A stretch of DNA of 64,000 bases, taken from the NCBI GenBank assembly GCA_041920415.1, contig JBHGYD010000015.1, positions 1 to 64,000 on the forward strand. The letters are read 5' to 3'. Source of the stretch: JBHGYD01 sp041920415 (lineage in GTDB: Bacteria; Bacillota; Bacilli; Bacillales; Anoxybacillaceae). The notes beneath the pieces are model-generated. The model was not told the origin of the DNA. It searched no databases and saw only the letters and a program-made list of their open reading frames with translations. Below, one piece after another: positions 60,121 through 64,000 of the stretch (position 1 is the first letter of the stretch; every line of letters starts with the position of its first letter). The position numbers were made by a program, and so were the translations under genes.

Positions 60121-60951
60121 ATGTGGCTATTGGCCGCCTTATTAACCGCTGTTTGTTTTGGCATTAACAATACGCTGTTCAAATGGAGTACGCGATATCA
60201 AATGTCAAAACAAAATATTCAACTGTTTTTCTACCTTGTTGCCTTCGTCGTCACGTTCAGTTACGGATGGGGGAAGCAGGCGTTAACGCCAAGTTTTTTG
60301 TCGGTTGTTCTTGGTGCGCTCATCGGAGTATTCAATGCGAATGGGAATATTCAAATGTCGTTTGCTTTTGAAAAGGGACCAGCAAGTTTAACGGCGCCGT
60401 TAATTGCTGTGAATGCGATTTTTCCGGTCTTATCAGCGGGAATGGTGTTTGGTGAACATGTTCCGCTCATCCATTGGATTGGCATCTTATGCATGTTATG
60501 CTCTGCAGCCGTCATTCAATATACTCCTAATACAAAAGGGGATTATGAATACATACCGTGGCTGTCACGCGTTGCTCTTGCGGTGCTTTCGTTTGGAACG
60601 GTTGGCGTTTTAATGAAAGTTTCTTCTTACCTTGGGATTGGCTCGTTGGATGTACTGACAGCGATGTACGGGGGCGGGAGCCTTTATTTAGCACTACGAT
60701 GCGGCAAAGAAAAAGTGCAAGTGCGCGAATTCAAATTAGGAGCGACCATTGCCATGTTTAGCGTCATTGGATTTAGCTGTTATTTTTATGCGTTAAAAAA
60801 AGGAATGGCGACCGTGGTGTTTCCAGTCGTTAGCTTAAACTGCTTAGTCGTCGTGATAGCCGGATGTTATCTTTTTAAAGAAAAGTTAAAAACATACCAA
60901 GTTTTAGGTATTGTAACTGCGTTATTTGGTTTAATCCTTACAAAGCTATAG
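60121..60951 (+). CDS. EamA-family transporter (DMT superfamily)
   Basis: The product of 276 aa has about ten membrane helices in two EamA repeats. It starts MWLLAALLTAVCFGINNTLF, and the second half contains VLSFGTVGVLMKVSSYLGIG and VVIAGCYLFKEKLKTYQVLG. It probably exports or imports a small metabolite; the substrate is not predictable. I chose ATG 60121 because GGGGGAGAG is 9 nt upstream; 34 extra codons upstream are unlikely to be translated. Confidence 0.8.
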   Translation: MWLLAALLTAVCFGINNTLFKWSTRYQMSKQNIQLFFYLVAFVVTFSYGWGKQALTPSFLSVVLGALIGVFNANGNIQMSFAFEKGPASLTAPLIAVNAIFPVLSAGMVFGEHVPLIHWIGILCMLCSAAVIQYTPNTKGDYEYIPWLSRVALAVLSFGTVGVLMKVSSYLGIGSLDVLTAMYGGGSLYLALRCGKEKVQVREFKLGATIAMFSVIGFSCYFYALKKGMATVVFPVVSLNCLVVVIAGCYLFKEKLKTYQVLGIVTALFGLILTKL

Positions 60952-61041
60952 AAAAAAGTAAATAAAAACGGATAGTATTTGAACGTAGCTCGCTCATACT
61001 AATAACTGCTCACTTTAACAGAAATAGGGGGTTGATTTCGA

Positions 61042-61449
61042 ATGAGATGGCAAACAGCGCTTTTAACGTTATTAAAGGAGCGAAGAGACCATTCTATCGC
61101 ATTGGCGATTGATACGTCAGATCGCCCATCTCGTCCGGTTCTCATTCAAAATATTGTAAAATTGTTTGAAAAAGTGAAGCCAGATACACTGTTAGTACAA
61201 GCTGACTTTAAAATTCGTGATGTATCGCCCGTTGGAACGGCGGTCATTAAATATTTTAAACACGGGAAATCGTCATATACAGAAGTATTAGAATGGGCAA
61301 AAGAAGAAAAAATAGATACGCTCTTTTACATTACGGATGTGACGGGGTATTTTTACGAAGAACTGGAGGTCAATTACGAAGTGTTTTGGCTCGTTCCAGA
61401 TGATTATTTACCGCGCGTTCCGTTTGGAAAAGCGATTAGAGTAGCATAA
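61042..61449 (+). CDS. VWA-like domain protein, short (DUF2201 C-terminal type)
   Basis: The 135-aa product reads like the VWA-like part of DUF2201 proteins: WQTALLTLLKERRDHSIALA, IDTSDRPSRPVLIQNIV, LLVQADFKIRDVSPV, LFYITDVTGYFYEELEVNYE and VFWLVPDDYLPRVPFGKAIR. The N-terminal DUF2201 region is absent. The metal-site motif is DTSDR and not the usual DTSGS, so it may no longer bind metal as normal. GGGGG lies before the ATG. It stands alone with a strong terminator after it. Confidence 0.6.
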   Translation: MRWQTALLTLLKERRDHSIALAIDTSDRPSRPVLIQNIVKLFEKVKPDTLLVQADFKIRDVSPVGTAVIKYFKHGKSSYTEVLEWAKEEKIDTLFYITDVTGYFYEELEVNYEVFWLVPDDYLPRVPFGKAIRVA

Positions 61450-61454
61450 AAGGG

Positions 61455-61497
61455 GAGGATGTCCCAAAAATCTAACTTTGGGGACATCCTCTTTTTT
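61455..61497 (+). terminator. Rho-independent terminator
   Basis: GAGGATGTCCC at 61455-61465 pairs with GGGACATCCTC at 61481-61491, followed by six T. It ends the VWA-like gene. The next 200 bp contain a minus-strand scrap (LHHTASGMIAELKDKDHHSS) that may be a transposase remnant. Confidence 0.85.
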
Positions 61498-61705
61498 CGT
61501 TTACTCAGGCATGTTTTTGCTGATGGGTCTGGTTTGAATGAAGAGTGATGGTCTTTATCTTTTAGTTCGGCAATCATGCCGCTTGCAGTGTGATGCAAGT
61601 TTTTACGATATCTAAACCGAGTATTTAGCCGCGAACAGCTTATTGTTTCATTATGGGAATATGATACCGAAACGGTATGGATAATTGGGTATAAATGGAT
61701 GAAAT

Positions 61706-61748
61706 CATCACAAAACGTCTACCTCATCTAGGTAGACGTTTTGTGATG
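61706..61748. terminator. Perfect 19-bp inverted repeat before amtB
   Basis: CATCACAAAACGTCTACCT at 61706-61724 pairs fully with 61730-61748 around CATCT. The arms carry A and T tracts, so it works as a bidirectional terminator. Its right arm borders the first GlnR/TnrA box. Confidence 0.75.
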
Positions 61749-61859
61749 TTAATAAATTTAACATTTTTTCGTTTGTAATCGTTTTCGATAGAAAATAACG
61801 GTTGATAACGAATGTTTTATGTAATATATTATAACATAAATATGTTATATAAAATAACA
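61747..61859 (+). promoter_or_regulatory. amtB control region with three GlnR/TnrA boxes
   Basis: Three sequences match TGTNA-N7-TNACA perfectly: TGTTAATAAATTTAACA at 61747-61763, TGTAATATATTATAACA at 61820-61836 and TGTTATATAAAATAACA at 61843-61859. A promoter candidate is TTGATA at 61802-61807 with TATATT at 61825-61830 (17 bp). The second box covers its -10 and the third lies just downstream, which would fit repression by GlnR; the first lies far upstream and could serve TnrA. Confidence 0.75.
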
Positions 61860-61878
61860 AATAGAAAGGGAGATGGAG

Positions 61879-63183
61879 ATGAGTCCAAAGGAACTGTCGG
61901 TTGCCATTGATTCGTTATGGGTGATGGTGAGTGCGATTTTAGTAATCGGAATGCAAGCGGGGTTTGCTTTATTAGAAGCAGGGTCAACGCGGATGAAAAA
62001 CTCTGGTCACGTAGCGGGAAAACAAATTTTAAGCTTTGCGATTGCTTCTCTTGCGTTTTGGGCATTTGGCTTTGCGATTACTTTTGGGAAAGGAAACAGC
62101 TTCATCGGTACGGAAGGATGGTTTTTAAAAGAAGGAAACGGAACGTTTGATTCTTTATCATGGACGAATGTTCCGTTGTCGCTAAAATTTTTGTTTCAGC
62201 TCGGGTTTGCCGGGGTATCCCTTGCGATTGCTTGGGGAGGATTTGCCGAACGGGCGAAATTATCGGTGTATTTTATTTTCGGTGCGATTTTTACGATTGC
62301 CATTTATCCGGTTATTGGTCACTGGGTATGGGGTGGTGGATGGCTCGGTACGTTAGGTATGCAAGATTTTGCCGGTTCAACGGTCGTTCATTTGCAAGGA
62401 GCGATCGCGGCTCTTGTTGCGACGGTATTACTTGGACCACGGATCGGTAAATTTAATAAAGATAAAACGCCAAATGTCATTCCAGGACATAACCAAGTAT
62501 ATACGGTCATTGGCGGATTCATTTTATGGGTCGGCTGGTTTGGGTTTAACGCGGGAAGTACGATGGCTGTAGGAAACGGGTTCTTCGGATATGTCGCGTT
62601 AACGACGAACTTAGCTGCCGCAGCAGGGGCGATTGCCGCGATTTTAACAGCGAAAATCATGGTTGGGAAAGCGGACATTCCAGCGATGGTCAACGGAGTT
62701 TTGGCTGCGTTAGTGGCGATTACCGCAGCGTGTGCCTTTGTAGAACCATGGGCAGCCGTGATTATTGGGGCTGTGGCAGGTTCTTTCACATTTTGGACTT
62801 CCATCTACTTTGAACGAAAAGGGATTGATGACCCGATTTACGCGTTTTCTGTACACGGCATTGCTGGTATAATCGGCACGATTTCAACAGGATTTTTTGC
62901 TTCTCCTCGCTTAGTTAAATTAACAGGAATCGGAAAAGAAGGACTTGTTTATGGTGGTGGGTTTCATCAATTAATCGTGCAAACGGTTGGTGTGTTAGGC
63001 GCGGCAGCCTATGTCGCTGTTGTGTCGTTTGTCGTACTATTTGTCTTAAAGAAAACGATTGGATTACGCGTCACAGCCGAACAAGAAATTTCTGGGTTAG
63101 ATATCAGTGAACACGGTTCATACGGTTATCCGGAACAATTGGATCCTGCTTTTATGAACCATTCAAAAACCGTTATTCAATAA
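61879..63183 (+). CDS. amtB: Ammonium transporter AmtB/NrgA
   Basis: This is an 11-helix ammonium channel. Conserved blocks are VIGMQAGFALLEAGSTRMKN at about residue 23, GHWVWGGGWLG, DFAGSTVVHLQGAIAALVAT with the pore histidine, and GWFGFNAGSTMAVGNGF. It is 434 aa from ATG 61879, chosen because AAAGGGAG is 6 nt upstream; the ATG at 61873 is too close to it. Nitrogen control is supported by three GlnR/TnrA boxes. No glnK gene follows. A terminator and a nucleotidyltransferase gene come next. Confidence 0.93.
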   Translation: MSPKELSVAIDSLWVMVSAILVIGMQAGFALLEAGSTRMKNSGHVAGKQILSFAIASLAFWAFGFAITFGKGNSFIGTEGWFLKEGNGTFDSLSWTNVPLSLKFLFQLGFAGVSLAIAWGGFAERAKLSVYFIFGAIFTIAIYPVIGHWVWGGGWLGTLGMQDFAGSTVVHLQGAIAALVATVLLGPRIGKFNKDKTPNVIPGHNQVYTVIGGFILWVGWFGFNAGSTMAVGNGFFGYVALTTNLAAAAGAIAAILTAKIMVGKADIPAMVNGVLAALVAITAACAFVEPWAAVIIGAVAGSFTFWTSIYFERKGIDDPIYAFSVHGIAGIIGTISTGFFASPRLVKLTGIGKEGLVYGGGFHQLIVQTVGVLGAAAYVAVVSFVVLFVLKKTIGLRVTAEQEISGLDISEHGSYGYPEQLDPAFMNHSKTVIQ

Positions 63184-63189
63184 AAAATA

Positions 63190-63224
63190 AAAACCTGGAT
63201 TGAAGTGATTTCAATCCGGGTTTT
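63190..63224 (+). terminator. Terminator after amtB
   Basis: AAAACCTGGATTGAA at 63190-63204 pairs with TTCAATCCGGGTTTT at 63210-63224 with one G-T pair, within the 60-bp gap to the next gene. Some readthrough to that gene is possible. Confidence 0.75.
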
Positions 63225-63243
63225 TCAAAGGATGAGGACGAAC

Positions 63244-64000
63244 GTGAACGAGTTATATGAACTCATTCAAAAAATTGATACGTCAGAAACACTTAGTGAG
63301 TTAAGCACGTACCATCATGAACTTGCTTATCGATTGCGGGAGTTAATGAACCAGGATATGGTTTTTACTCTTTCCCATGCGGTGTGTGATGTCCACGATG
63401 CATTAGTGAAAAAAGCGCTGGCTTTTGCGGAAGAAGCAACGGTTCGTGCTGCAGTTGGCACTCCTCCTACGAAGTGGTGCTGGTATGTAATGGGAAGCAT
63501 AGGGAGAGGGGAGCCGACGGTATGGACAGACCAAGATAACGGCATTTTATTTGAGTGCCCGCCTGAAAAAGAGGCGGATTGTTATGAGTTTGTTCGTTAT
63601 TTGGCAAGCGTCGGAACGAGCTATTTACACGAAATTGGCTATCCGTATTGCTCAGGAAATGTGATGGCGACGAACCATCGCTGGAGCAAATCGCTTCGGG
63701 ATTGGGAGAAACAGATAGATATGTATATTCACCACCATTTGCCCGATGATATTCGTTTTCTTTTCATTGCGATGGATATGCGTCCAATCTATGGAACGAG
63801 CGATCTGATTATCGACAGCAAGCAAACACTCATCCGACATATTTATGACCATCCGCTTTTACTAAAACGAATGGGGGAACATGTCATGTTTCCGCGCGTT
63901 CCTCTTGGATGGTTTGGGAACTTTCAAATCGAGCGGTGGGGGCGTTATAGCGGCTACATTCATTTAAAACATAGCGGCTACGTACAGCTGGTGAACTCAT
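63244..64000 (+). CDS. DUF294-type nucleotidyltransferase (partial, cut by window end)
   Basis: The open frame runs to the window end. It shows MNELYELIQKIDTSETLSEL, a helical part, then the nucleotidyltransferase motif VMGSIGRGEPTVWTDQDNGI (GSxGRxE...TDxDxG, at about residue 85), and later MDMRPIYGTSDLIIDSKQTL. This is the DUF294 putative nucleotidyltransferase domain, related to GlnD-like signalling enzymes. GTG 63244 follows AGGATGAGG; ATG 63232 is an alternative. The position after amtB suggests a role in nitrogen signalling, which is inference. The C-terminal part lies outside the window. Confidence 0.8.
   Translation, partial: MNELYELIQKIDTSETLSELSTYHHELAYRLRELMNQDMVFTLSHAVCDVHDALVKKALAFAEEATVRAAVGTPPTKWCWYVMGSIGRGEPTVWTDQDNGILFECPPEKEADCYEFVRYLASVGTSYLHEIGYPYCSGNVMATNHRWSKSLRDWEKQIDMYIHHHLPDDIRFLFIAMDMRPIYGTSDLIIDSKQTLIRHIYDHPLLLKRMGEHVMFPRVPLGWFGNFQIERWGRYSGYIHLKHSGYVQLVNS

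Noticed and set aside
61404..61598. 64-codon minus-strand frame across the VWA-like gene terminator
   Set aside because: It runs through a strong terminator and its start part is cut; at most a transposase scrap.
1..64000. rRNA and tRNA genes
   Set aside because: No rRNA core sequence or tRNA cloverleaf with GTTCRA box was recognised anywhere.

Overview
The window reads as chromosome of a thermophilic, spore-forming member of the Bacillaceae, most likely the Anoxybacillus/Geobacillus group. The grounds are low-to-moderate GC, strong AGGAGG-type ribosome sites, GTG/TTG starts, a CotA-like laccase, an MtlA/MtlR/MtlF/MtlD mannitol operon, a proBA pair behind a T-box, GlnR/TnrA boxes before amtB, and fixABCX. 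The species is inferred from gene families and not proven. No rRNA or tRNA gene was seen.

Left part (1-14 kb) is accessory DNA. It holds a small orphan gene, a decayed AbiGi-like abortive-infection gene, a type II restriction-modification pair, an opposed Rad50/SbcC-like ATPase, and a co-directional run of NERD-helicase, HNH nuclease and MazG-like genes. A DUF4275 gene follows, together with broken pieces of both the helicase and the DUF4275 gene. A peptidase, a TPR protein and a quinone oxidoreductase complete this part. Together it looks like a worn defence island.

Middle part (14.6-36 kb) is mostly metabolic. mtlA has its own promoter with an overlapping cre site, and mtlR-mtlF-mtlD follow from a second promoter. 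Then come cotA, two membrane-protein genes, a HAD phosphatase whose leader and 5' end also exist as a broken second copy, fixABCX plus a small tail gene, a secreted glucosaminidase behind a SigD-type promoter, an SDR gene, and proB-proA on the minus strand under a proline T-box (specifier CCU).

Right part (36-64 kb): envelope glycosylation genes (GT39, GT2, GtrA, and a galU remnant) are followed by a cas-less CRISPR leader and one repeat. The 35-nt spacer of that repeat is identical to part of the GT39 gene 2 kb upstream. A sigma-54 activator with CBS and PAS domains sits behind its own -24/-12 promoter and precedes an hbd, acyl-CoA dehydrogenase and thiolase operon. A second CRISPR remnant follows. 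A GNAT gene flanked by two copies of a structured repeat, a MFS exporter, a histidine phosphatase, a TcaA-like protein, xpaC-telA, an EamA transporter, a VWA-like protein and amtB with three GlnR/TnrA boxes lead to a DUF294-type nucleotidyltransferase cut by the window end.

The most striking observations are the self-matching CRISPR spacer, the three-copy structured repeat around the GNAT gene, and the defence-type cluster on the left. Many insertion-sequence scars (IS256, IS1595, IS605-like ends and an IS with CCACCTC/GGGGTGG ends) show repeated insertion and decay.
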